A stretch of DNA of 64,000 bases from Ananas comosus (Eukaryota > Streptophyta > Magnoliopsida > Poales > Bromeliaceae): assembly GCF_001540865.1 (NCBI RefSeq), contig NC_033630.1:9999692-10063691 (forward strand). Reading direction: 5' to 3'. Positions 11,101 through 21,323 of the stretch are shown in pieces; position 1 is the first letter of the stretch; every line of letters begins with the position of its first letter. Made by a program: the position numbers and the translations under genes. A model generated the notes under the pieces. The model was not told where the DNA came from and made no database searches. It saw only the letters and a program-made list of their open reading frames with translations.

Positions 11101-11329
11101 ATCTCAGTCCTTACAAAACAGGGGAGTTCCGGTACCCCTTCTCTGGTACCGGTAACCAGCACCAAAACCTACAGTTTGGAGGTTTTGGTGCTAAGTACTC
11201 CCTCGTGCATTCCCGCAACACAAGGAATGGGTCGGTACTAAGTCAACGACCTACAAAAACAGCAGAAATAGACCAAAACGCTATTCTAACACTGGAACCT
11301 CACAATTTGCTAAAGTTCAGTGTGTTACA

Positions 11330-13063
11330 CTATGCCACCCGACTCACTCTCGAGTCAATCAATAGCAGATTATCGCTAATATCCAAGCCTTAGGGAAGCC
11401 CAACCCGCTTGCCCTCAGCTTTTAATCAACTCAACTATAGGTCATCCGTCGGGCGAGGAAAACTACACATACCCTTGACCACAAGTCGCATACGGGGCGA
11501 GGAGAACCACATATACCTGCAGTTATGATTCACTTGCCCATACCCGCAAGTATCATCCACTGTCGAGCGAGGAAAACTATACGTACTCGCAGCCACCAAT
11601 CTTAGGGATTCCGGAATCCACTTTCCAAGTTTCAAGGGTTAATCATGTACCCTATATTGTCAACCTTTCTAGGTTCAAGCCATTCATATCCTAGTGGTCA
11701 TCCTACCACTTTGTTTCTCAACCTATGTTTAATAACACTAGGTTCAATACCACTATATTCACAACCTAGGTTCTACAACACTAGATCCAATGTCCTTTCC
11801 AACCTAGGTCTACCCGACTCTAGGTTCAATGTTTCACCTATGTTCAATGACACTAGGTTTTATGTCCAATCATACCACTTATTATCCTAGTTGTCCGCAC
11901 CTAGGATTCATAGTTTTTATGCCATCTATTCCCTGATGCCACACTTGTCGAGTTCTCTAATCTTCCTAGAGTTCATCGACCTAAGTTCAATATGCATATC
12001 TAGGCATACATATACACACATCCTATATGTTTGCTCATGCCTATGTCCTTATCCAATGGTAGTCAATATATAACTTAGCATATACATCATGCATTCATAA
12101 TTGCAATTAAACTACCATTACATGCATCGACAATGATACCAAAACCATACTTCACTCTTTGACATGGAAGTGACCTAATCACTTCAGTGAAGAACAACCC
12201 ACCTCACAATGCTTCCAATTGCTTGTAGACACTTGCAATCGGGCTCCCGCGGCACACGTCGCCCGGTTCGGCTCGAACTCGCAATCGACCACCGAACNAC
12301 GCTCACCGAATTCCAACCTAGAGTTGTCTAGGGCTCTCCTCTAACCTTCAATTAGAGAACGAGAGGGGTCAATTTAGATCAAAACCCATAAACCCCAAAA
12401 CTCCCAATTCCAAGCCCTAGATTTCTTTTTTCTCCAAATACCCCAAAAGTTCATGGAGAAACATGATGGTCTAGCTTAGAATAGTCTAGGGATCTCCAAC
12501 ACATCCATTCTAAAGGATTTAATCCAAATCCTAAACTTTTAACCCAAAAATGAACCTCGAGTTGGAAGCACACCGAGCCACCAAGCGCTCGAGGACTCGA
12601 TCCACCGCTCCTTACGCGTTCCGGAGCTCCTTCTCCACCAAAATCCCAATTTTGGGAGAGATCAAGAGAGATAAAGAAGAGATTGGGAGGGAGTAGAGAG
12701 CTTCTCTCTCTCTCTACCATATGTGTGTGTGTGTGTGTGTTTTGGCTGAGGGAGGAGGAGAAAAAGAGAGGAGGGTCTTTTTATAAGTCCCCTCAGCAAG
12801 AATTACCAAAATGCTCTCATTCTGGGCTACCCGCATGTGCGGGGTCCGGATCCTGGCTCTAGGGTCCGGATCCTGAGAGTCCCCCACAACTCAAAAATCA
12901 GCATTTTCTGAAATTTCTCGTTTTCGCTTCTTGAGCCTCTAATCTACTTCCAACCATTCCAAAACCCTCAAAACATATTTTTGAGTATATTTAAACCATC
13001 TTCTCACTTGTACTTTGCCGGATTTAGGCCAAAGTCGTAATTGTAAAAGTTCGGTATGTTACA
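11330..13063 (-). mobile_element. Remnant of a minus-strand LTR of the 51976-54539 subfamily
   Basis: Read on the minus strand it starts TGTAACATACCGAACTTTTA at 13063. Then come a doublet of TCCGGA-core palindromes (12838-12878), TTATAAAAA near 12778, a CT tract and leader, and a zone of repeated AACCTAG motifs (11640-12000). The same order is seen in the plus-strand solo LTR at 51976-54539. It stops at 11330, where the long LTR abuts; the remaining third is not found on the far side. A single N at 12298 marks a join. Confidence 0.75.
12722..12740. repeat. (TG)n microsatellite
   Basis: About nine TG dinucleotides adjoin a short CT run (12701-12716) within the minus-strand LTR remnant. Confidence 0.9.
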
Positions 13064-13564
13064 CGAAATCATGTTTAGGGCACCCAAAAGTGCAACGGCC
13101 TGGAGCTGGCTAAGCCTATAAATAGATGGTTTTGAGGCCTTTCTCAGCAGCAATTTGAAAAGTCCATTTGAGCTTAAAAATTTTAGTGTTCCTAATATTC
13201 TTAGCTCTCAATTTTCTCTCTAAACTTGAGTGCAATCTGTAGTGAGATATAATGTCGTAAAAAAGAGAAAAGAAAAGTCTTGAAGCTTGAAAAGAAAAAG
13301 GTGTTGGTGTAAAGGCTTGGTGCTTGCCCGCAAAAGCATTATCTAGTGGAGATCCAACGTTCTCTTGTGTTGGGAAGTTGGCGGGGACGTAGGCAAAGTG
13401 CCGAACCTCGAAAGAAATCGATTGTATGCTTTTTGAGTTTGCATTTCTTTAAACTCCTTACTTTATTATTTGTTTCGAGTTTTCTAAATTGCTTGATTAT
13501 TTAGTTTTTTATTTTAGAAACCTAATTCACCCTCCTTCTTAGGTTGCCATTTTGATCCTCAACA
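13064..13564 (+). mobile_element. 3' end of a copia-type LTR (SIRE/Maximus-like), truncated
   Basis: It contains CCTATAAATAGATGG (TATA region at about 13111). It ends with TAATTCACCCTCCTTCTTAG, GTTGCCATTTTG and ATCCTCAACA, the style of terminus known from SIRE-type copia LTRs. Its 5' end is cut by the LTR remnant ending at 13063, and no primer binding site follows 13564. Confidence 0.5.
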
Positions 13565-13720
13565 CTCTGTCCGTTCGTAAAGAAAATTCTTTGTCCATAT
13601 GGCACGGGTCTCTATGCATCAGTAGGGTGTTCTCAAAGATGTTTAAAAAGAAAAAAATCTACACGTTTTTTTGCTAATTTTCCTAAGAAGGACTTCTAAA
13701 AAGAACCCTAGGGCGTGACA
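13565..13720 (+). mobile_element. Terminal scrap of a gypsy LTR
   Basis: It starts CTCTGTCCGTTCG, a string found near the 3' end of other LTRs in this window (about 49243, 54474), and ends AGGGCGTGACA. Only about 156 bp remain. Confidence 0.45.
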
Positions 13721-13726
13721 CTAAGG

Positions 13727-14400
13727 GTTTGCTACCAGGAGATAAATCAGTGAAAATTCAATTGTCATTTCTAGTAGTCAACTCAATCTCACTATTTATA
13801 GCTTCCTTCCAAAAAGAAGTTTCAGGAAAACTCATAACTTCTTTATATGATGAAGGGGTACTTTCAACTAAGAAAGTAAAGAAACCTTCACTAAAGTTTT
13901 TTTCAATATGAGCTATTTTGCTTCTCCTTAATTTGGCGGATAGGAATGTAGGATTTAAACTATATGGTAAATCAGATGTAGGTAAGTGATTAGATGTAGA
14001 TGCATGATCAATGATAGTTTGACAAGCAGGGACTAATATAGAGATGCGAGTTGCGAAAGAAAATATGTTTTCAAAGAAAGTTACATATCTAGATTCAATC
14101 ACAGTATCATTAGAAATCTCAAAAATCTCAAAATTGGTCACTAGGAATCTATAGTTATTACTATCTGGAGAATATCCAATGGAAACAGCATTTATAGTTT
14201 AGGTCCAATTTTCTTTCTTTTGGGTCCAGGAATTAATAGATACCTTAGCTAAGCACCCTCACACTCAGAAGTAACTTAGCCTAAGTACTCTTCCCTTCAA
14301 ATGTTCATAAGGTATCTGGGTTCTATCTTCAAGTTTGACAACACTTATGAGTCTATCAGTGTGATTAGATTACAATTTAGCTTATTCAATAGCTAGTTGA
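13727..14400 (-). pseudogene. Copia pol fragment: integrase C-terminus to RT start
   Basis: Minus-strand reading gives, in order, a decayed WGCLAKV-like block, SIGYSPDSNNYRFLV, IESRYVTFFENIF, SFWKEAINSEIE and, at the low-coordinate end, DLSPGSKP. These are the blocks joining integrase to reverse transcriptase in Ty1/copia polyproteins. The longest clean frame is 13758-14141; stops and frameshifts lie on both sides, and the RT itself is absent. The 3' end is replaced by the gypsy LTR scrap at 13720. It differs clearly from the two larger copia elements of this window. Confidence 0.75.
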
Positions 14401-14635
14401 TGCATACTATATATGATTTATAGTGTTCAGCAACAATATTGTAGAGGTATATATAATAGTGGTAGCTTTTTTTCAGCATCTCTATATTTTCTGCTTTCAT
14501 TCAGTTATTTTTATTATAAGGGCAATTTTCTATATACCCCTATAAAATTCCGCTCTTTCCTATCTACCACTATATTTACATTTATTATAGGGGCAATTTA
14601 TATTTACATTTACTAGACCTGATTAGGAAGATCAT
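14401..14635. other. Non-coding; MITE-like terminus
   Basis: TTATTATAAGGGCAATTTTC (14511) and TTATTATAGGGGCAATTT (14582) are near-identical direct repeats. Their GGGCAATTTTCTATAT part resembles the terminal repeat of the MITE at 17015-17521. It may be a truncated member of that family. No gene is seen. Confidence 0.4.
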
Positions 14636-15765
14636 TGTCATAGGCAATATTGGAAATCAATATTATTAAATTTGAACTTAAAATCTCAATTTAAATTTAA
14701 ATTTAAACAAAAAATTTAAACTTAAATTTAAATTTAAAATAAAATTTAAATTTAAATTTTTACTTTGAATTCGAAACCTAAATTACATTTAAAATTTAAA
14801 TTCAAAATCAAAATATAAATTTAAATTTGAAAGTTTGAATTCAAAATATGAATGTAAATTGAAATTTGAATTTCATATTAAATTTGAATTCAAAATTTAA
14901 ATGAATTTAAAATCGAATTCAAGATGTGAATTCAAAATTCCATTATTTTAATTTAATTAAATTCAAATTCATATCTTAAGTTCTAATTTCAAATTTAAAT
15001 TTATATTATGAACTAAATTTAAAATTTTAATTTATATTTAGATCTTGAATTTGGATTTCTAATTTAAATCCTAATTTTGAATTTGAAATTTAAATTTGAT
15101 TTTGGAAATTTTAAACTAAAATTTTGATTTTGGATTTTAATTTCAATTTCAAATTCATATTAATTCCAATTCAAAATACATATTTTGTACATAATTTATA
15201 GTTTGAATTCAATATTTGCATTTAATAATTTCAAATTTAGATTTTCTATTATTAAGTCGAAGTATGAATTTGAATTCAAATTAAAATTTTGAATTTAAAT
15301 TTACAACCCAAATTTAGATCTCTACTTCGATCTTAAATTCTTTTTCAAGATCTTGAATTCAAATTTTAATTCAAATTCAGATTTAGAATTCAAATATTAA
15401 TCAAATTTCATATTTATATTTTAAATTCAAATTCAAATTTAATTTTGACTTTAAATTTTGAAATATAATTCAAATGTTAAACTGACATTAGAAATTTAAA
15501 TTTAGATTTAAAATTATATTTAAATTTTGAGTTGGAATCAAATTTTGATTCAATATTTTTCCAGAATACCAAAATTATATTTCAAAAGTCAAAATCGAAA
15601 TTCAAATTTAATATAAAAGTGAAATTTAGCATTTCAATTCCAATTTTAATTTCTACTTTAGTTTTAAATCAAAACTGTTTGTTTAACATCAAGTTCCATT
15701 TGATTTTAGATTTTTAGTTTAAAATTAAAATTTTTATTTTAAATGCATAATTGGTTCTAACCTTT
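14636..15765. repeat. 1.1 kb low-complexity tract of AAATTT/GAATTC-type words
   Basis: Almost entirely A and T, built from permutations of TTTAAATT, AAATTCAAA and TTTGAATTT with GAATTC interspersed. No fixed period is evident. The sequence is nearly its own reverse complement in word content, so both strands look alike. Frames within it are composition artefacts. Confidence 0.85.
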
Positions 15766-16806
15766 TCACCTTTCCGTCACTTTCGTCCTTTAGGTGCACA
15801 GGTGGCTATAACATGGTGTACCTACTTAATCAATTTTAACGGCGCATTTAATGGTAAGGATCTAATTTTAATGAAATGGAGAGGCTGAAAAAACTTAATT
15901 ATTAAAACATGTTAGGGAACAAAATAAAAATAGGTGACCGGTATAAAATAAAAATAATGCTTCTAACCACCACTTTACCAAAGTAGGGCTAAACAGTTCC
16001 AATATTTACAAGGAATATGTATTCCTTGTGTGTAAAGAAAGATGAAACATTGCCTGAAAAAGAGTCATGTGGGACATTATATATCCTCTCAGATGCCCAA
16101 AACTGCAGACAAATCTTTTAAGGTAAGATATGCTTCCCCTTTATAATTATTTCATAGAACCTTTCACTAATGTCAACATTATCCCAATTATAAATTTGAC
16201 TGTCATTAAAGATGGGCCCAATGCTATCACCCAATAGGTTTCCTCCACGTAGGCAGAAGATTTATGCAACAAGAGCTTACATGTAATTAACACATCCAAT
16301 AATAGAACTAATTTAAACTTTCAATTGCATACTGATTGGTAGGTAGGGGTGTACTACTTTGGCTCTCACAAAATTTCTAAACCAAGTTGAAATTTAGGGT
16401 TTGTAAACATTTAAAGCGAAACCAAATTGATTTTCTCACATTTAACAAATCAAAACTGAATTAATTCAGTTAATTTGATTCTGTAGTTAGGTTATAACAA
16501 GCTATCTTTACTTCTTATGAATTAATTCATGATCCAAGAATCAAAACTAAATTAATTATGACAAAATTTGTATACAAAATCAATGCATTACCGTAAACAC
16601 AAAATTTTAGATATGTCGTTCTGATAAACTAAGTAAATGGAACCACACAAAAATACGAAATAATACTGGACGGAATTGCATTGTTATTTAGTGCGGTTTG
16701 CATGGTTTGGAACCAAACAATTAATACCTCTACTAATTGGCGCAGCGTAGATGCCTAAAGGAGACAAGCAAACATGAGTAACAAATGTTGGTTGACATCA
16801 TTAGGA
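15766..16806. other. Low-copy A+T-rich intergenic DNA
   Basis: No coding frame with protein-like composition, no terminal repeats and no RNA gene were recognised. TACAAGGAATATG/TATTCCTTGTGTG near 16010-16030 forms a short dyad. Confidence 0.5.
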
Positions 16807-16979
16807 TTTTCCTAAGGGCTTATTTGTTTCATCGAAACTTGAGTTTGGGTTGAAGAGAACTTTCGGTTAAAGCAGAGTTCAGATGGAAACTATTTCTCTC
16901 TCGCTGTTTATTTTTCCAGCTCTACTGTTTGTATGGCAAGGTGAGTCAAAATCAATTAAGCTATTTCGGATAACTTAAG

Positions 16980-18308
16980 TGTGAGACCTCATGTAGTCTT
17001 ATATATAAAATATAGGGATAATTGCCTATATTCCCCTCAAAACTTCGAAAATATCTCATTTGACCCTACTTGTTTTTTCTTTCCAATATACCCTTCATAC
17101 GTTTCCCCGTATTCCAAAATACCCCTATAGTTATCACCCGTTAAGTTAACTTGGGTTAAACGTAAATTAAATATCTACCACAATTAAAAAAAATTAAAAT
17201 GCCAATTTTGCCTTTAACTTAAGGGCAAATAAGAAATGTTGATGACGGTAGAGGGGTATATTTGAAAAGACCAAAAGTCAAAATATTTTTTGTGTACCTG
17301 ACTTAAAGGGCAGATAAGAAAAGTCGGCGATGGTGGAAGGGTATATTTGAAAGGGCAAAATAGTAATTTTATACAGATAACAGAGTTCATTAACAAATTT
17401 TAACTCTAGGAGTATATTTGAAATAGGTTGGAACGTAAAAAGGGTATTTTCAATATTAGCCTTCTAAGAGGAGTAAATCAGAAAGTAGGAAACTTTTCAA
17501 GGGTATATAAGTAATTGCCCCTAAAATATAATAGGGCTAAAACTCTTAATCCGGCTTAAGCATGTTGAGTGGCGGCTAGGTCCAAAATGTTAAGAGAGTT
17601 AAGCATGTTAGGATGGAAGTAATTCTATGATGGGTGACCCCCTAGAAAGTTGGGGCGTCACAATTTGTATCAGAGCCAATTACTAGCCGAAACTGTGAAA
17701 TGAATCTCAGCTGCACCAGGATTTTACAGCGGGGAGACTGAGACTCTCATGCTGTTGACTGTTGTAGGTGGAGCGCAGTTCACCACAAGATCGGTTTAGG
17801 CTAGCGAGACGAGTCTCACATCGCCGATACTTGTGAGTTTGAGACTGATGATGACGTCAGGGTTTAAAGAGGGGAGATTGTGAAACCCCAAGTAGTCCTA
17901 TATATAAGATATAATAACGTTAAAACTCTTAAAGAGCCAATTACCAGTTGAAAGTGTGAAAAGAATCTTAGCTACACCAAAATTATACAGCGGGGAGAGC
18001 GAGACTCTCATGCTTTGGACTATTGTGGGTGGAGGGCAGCTCACCACAAAATCGGTTTATGCTAGCGAGACGAGTCTCACATCTCCTGGTACTTGTGAGT
18101 TTGAGACTGACGAGGACGTTAGGGCTTAAACGGGAGAGATTGTGAAACTCCAGGTAGTCCTATATATAAGATATAATAGTGTTAAAACTTTTAATCCGTC
18201 TTAAACATTTTGGATGGCAGCTAGGACGGGAGTAGTCCTAGGATGGGTGGTAGATAGGACGGGAGTAATCCTAGAATGGGTGATCCCCTAAGATGTTGGG
18301 TCGTCACA
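16980..18308 (+). mobile_element. TRIM retrotransposon with tandem structure LTR-internal-partial LTR-internal-LTR
   Basis: LTR1 is 16980-17662 (TGTGAGACC...GGGGCGTCACA) and holds a MITE, leaving about 175 bp of LTR. A primer site TTGTATCAGAGCC follows at 17665-17677, one base from the usual tRNA-Met complement. The non-coding internal region ends in the purine tract AAAGAGGGGAGAT, then LTR2 starts at 17879 but stops after about 53 bp and jumps to AGAGCCAATTA of a second internal copy. That copy runs to GGGAGAGAT and LTR3 at 18141-18308 (TGTGAAACTCC...GGGTCGTCACA). Flanks TTAAG and TTATG agree at four of five bases. There is no coding capacity, so it depends on another element's enzymes. Confidence 0.85.
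17015..17521. mobile_element. 507 bp MITE inside TRIM LTR1, 9 bp target duplication TAAAATATA
   Basis: The ends are GGGATAATTGCCTATATTCC and, reverse-complemented, GGGGCAATTACTTATATACC. Both sides carry TAAAATATA. A 9 bp duplication suggests a Mutator-like MITE. Internally, a block of about 50 bp (AAGGGCAAATAAGAAATGTT... and AAGGGCAGATAAGAAAAGTC...) is duplicated with a period near 75 bp. No transposase. Confidence 0.8.
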
Positions 18309-19527
18309 TTATGTTTCGACGGTATCTTTATTACAGCAAACCAGGCAGAAGTGGTGATCGTTTTCATCCAAAAACAACTTCACCACTCTCCACTTTCATC
18401 CAAAAAACAAGGCCTATGGGAAAGTACAGATTAGGGTTTTCCTAAGCTTCTAAATAAGGTACATTTCAATGTGGAGGGGGTTCCACCTCCACTTATGATG
18501 CACCATAATAAAAGCTTGCAATTTGGAAAGGATGCTTCTTTCGTGTTTTTTTTTTTTTTTTTTTTTCTTTTTTGTTTTCGCAGACTTCAAAGCAATCAGC
18601 AAACAAAGATCAATGACTTCTAGGAAATTAATCAAGGGGAGACAGTTATTCCAAACACTTAATTGTGTGGGCCTATGAGGCTAATCACCAATCAATGATC
18701 AACAAGTAGCAAGAGCACCTAATTAGTTCTTTTGTTTATTTTATGGGTGTGTGGTATTATATAGTGCAATTAAAAAGGCGATCGATACTTTCACATGCAT
18801 GGACCCAATCATATAAGAGATATATAGGAAGCGCATAATGATGGATATATACATAGTTGATGATTCGTATGAAAGGTTGGGAACTTTATATGAGAACAAC
18901 TTTTTTGCTTTAGCTTTGTGCCTGGGATGGTTTAGAGTTGGGTGAGAATGTTTCACTTTTCTTTCGTTGGTTTCTTGTACTTCTGCAGCATATGCAGAAT
19001 GATCAACTTAATGTATGCTCCTTTTAAGATAAAAAATTCAACCAGAATCCCTTTTAGATGTGGACCTCATTATTACAATACAACTTTTAGTCGTATTCAC
19101 CAAATAAACTGAACTATTTTTTAGGATAAAAATTTACTATTTTTAGGAATCGTAGGATTCAAACTATTTTGTAAAGATAAAAAAAATATATTGTTTCTTC
19201 AGGGATCGATGGTGTGGTGGGCAATGTCCACATAATAATTATTTCAATTCTCATACGTTTCATGAGAATTATTGCCCACAAAACTTGAAAAATCCAATAA
19301 TTAATAGAGGCCTCGAAAATCATAATCTAACTTATTGATTGTTTTCATTTGCATTCTAATTAATCAAAATACCTATAAAATAAAAATCAATTAAGTTTTG
19401 GATTTTGATTCCAAAAAATAAAATAATGGTCCTATCTCTATCATTCATCTCGAGACTACTTGATATAGATAAAAGATTGTGAAAATACATAATTTATTAT
19501 GCATAAGTTAGTTAGATATGCTAGATT
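18309..19527. other. Intergenic stretch with poly-T run
   Basis: A T run of about 22 bases at 18545-18566 is the only notable landmark, apart from ATTCTCATACGTTTCATGAGAAT, a dyad near 19248. No gene recognised. The last five bases, AGATT (19523-19527), flank the copia LTR. Confidence 0.5.
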
Positions 19528-21309
19528 TGTTAGATGTATGCCCTAGAAGCCAACCAAGCCGACACATATATTCTTTCTAGGACATAAATTTGTATTTGAC
19601 TTTTAAATATTATGAATAACTTTGGATTTTTTATATTTCCATTCATGTTGTGTATGTGTCCATGAATCGTCCAAGGAATTAATAAGATGATGACATATAT
19701 TCTCAAGAGTTGAGAATTTGAGACATGTGTTATTGGTAGTTAATTCCTAAATGCTCCCGATCAATGGATCATCACGGGGACGGTGATTGATCCGGTGAGA
19801 TTGGTGCATAGGTCGCTTCCCTTTTGGGTAAACGGGTCTCGAGTCGATAGTGTGGGGACACTGAAGCGAATATGCAGGTGGTTGTTAGAGAACAAGGGTA
19901 CCGAGCGTGACCAACGCGAGAAGTCACTTGGATGTCTACTCACTCGTCAGTGACTTACTCAATTGTTGCAGTAGTGTGACTGGTCCTTTGACCTGCGGTG
20001 CCTCGGCTATTCACAATGAGGTTACTGTAGTTTGACTGTACATACACTTGGTCCCTAGCCATTCGGGTCCTTGCGGTGCATGTTGGCTGCAGTAGGTTCA
20101 TTGTAGGAATAGGGTGCGCACTCAGATGGAATCTATCTCCCTTGGTAGATAGGGGTGTTAGTCCTATGTGATTTATGAGACTGAGTTTAGAAGACCTTGG
20201 CCAGGGCAGAATAAAATAGCGGAAAAGGGTTTCCGATATTAGAAACTCGAGTCGAATAAATTTAACATATGACAGACGATGGGGTTTGACGAGTTATTCC
20301 ATAACCTCCGTCTAGTCGGGACTCATGATAGAAGGATTGTATCACACGGTAACTGCACCAAGAGGTTCAGTATTCCATTCTACTGGAATGCCACTACATG
20401 CTGCTAGGCGTCACTCGTGGATTGTGAGACTCATGAGAATTATCTAGATGATCGATAATTCTCATTGGGCTGAGTTGGAATTGTTCCGATCCACTGAAAG
20501 GAGTTTCAGTGATATTGTTGATAGTGATCAAAATATATCTCACTACCAGATAGAATAGAACCTATGGGGTCACACACATAAGAGGTTGTGATTGATCGGA
20601 TAGCTAGATCGCGATTATTGAATTGCCGGAGGACCTAATTGTCAATATAATGATAATTGGACTAATTTGTAATTATTACAAATTAGTGGTATTAAAGTGT
20701 AAATGTTACTAGAGAGGACTTACTAATAGTTAGTAAATTATAAGAGGACTTATGTGCAAATGTTGCATTATTAATTTGATAAGATCAAATTAATATAAAA
20801 TTCAAGTCGAATCAAATTAGGATTTGATCGATCTAACTAATTAAGGAAAAGATAAATTTAAATCTAGATTTATATTTATCCTTAATTGTCATTATATTAT
20901 TAGGAATAGAATTATATTCCTATATATAATATACGAGAGTTTTTAGAAAGCTCTAGCCGTTATCTATCCTCTCTTCTCTCTTCCATCTTCTAGCAAGAAA
21001 GACGTCCTTTTGCAAGGGAGCTAGCACCCCGGTGAGGATATTGATCAAATCAAGAACCTCGTGTGGATACCTATAGAGGCCGGACGCGTGTGCGGCTTCA
21101 AGAGAACCCGATTTCACGATCATCAAATTGATGCAAGGATTTATCCGCGAAAAAGGTAATGATTCGATCTTACTTTTCTCCTTTAATCTTAAAGAACATG
21201 AGGGATCCTAATTGCGTGGTTTTTGAGATTGGATCTCGAGAGTTTTTAAAAATCAAATTTGTTTGATTTCTTTTTCCGCTGCGTTTTTACCGTACGCAAT
21301 TTTCTAATA
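19528..21309 (+). mobile_element. Copia-1 LTR, first copy
   Basis: Starts TGTTAGATGTATGCCC and ends TTTTCTAATA, directly before the primer binding site; the second copy ends in the canonical TAACA, so the last bases are mutated here. It is 1782 bp and near-identical to 26649-28423 apart from scattered substitutions and short indels, indicating a young duplication. Frames inside are not genes. Confidence 0.93.
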
Positions 21310-21310
21310 G

Positions 21311-21323
21311 TGGTATCAGAGCC
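21311..21323 (+). promoter_or_regulatory. Primer binding site, initiator tRNA-Met, copia-1
   Basis: TGGTATCAGAGCC, the complement of the 3' end of plant initiator tRNA-Met, sits one base after the LTR. It primes minus-strand DNA synthesis. Confidence 0.93.

Larger units (their letters stand above)
6509..11329 (-). mobile_element. Long minus-strand gypsy-type LTR (about 4.8 kb)
   Basis: It begins TGTCACGCCCCGGGG (reverse complement of the usual ...GGGGCGTGACA end) and ends GTGTGTTACA at 11329 (reverse complement of TGTAACACAC, like the LTR start at 61081). Read on the minus strand it has TACCGGTA-type palindromes near 11130-11160, a TATA-like TTTATAAAT at about 10430, a G+C-rich leader (9330-10430), and several direct repeats. 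No second LTR terminus is evident inside, so I call one LTR, but a composite is possible because the flanks do not match: GCGAG on the left, CTATG on the right. Long overlapping frames in the G+C-rich leader are not supported as genes. Confidence 0.6.
16807..18444. mobile_element. Possible TIR transposon that received the TRIM element
   Basis: TTTTCCTA occurs at 16807-16814 and 18437-18444. Just inside, AGGGCTTATTTGTTTCATC on the left mirrors GATGAAAGTGG..., seen on the right as TTTCATCCAAAAAACAAGGC. This looks like a hAT-like non-autonomous element split by the TRIM at 16980-18308. The right repeat lies about 20 bp outside the inverted repeat, so the boundaries are tentative. Confidence 0.3.

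Noticed and set aside
18545..18566. Poly-T run as the A-tail of a LINE or SINE on the minus strand
   Set aside because: No target duplication, no RNA polymerase III boxes and no LINE coding sequence were seen beside it.
21311..21323. tRNA-Met gene fragment
   Set aside because: Only the primer-complement bases are present next to an LTR end; it is a primer binding site, not a tRNA gene.
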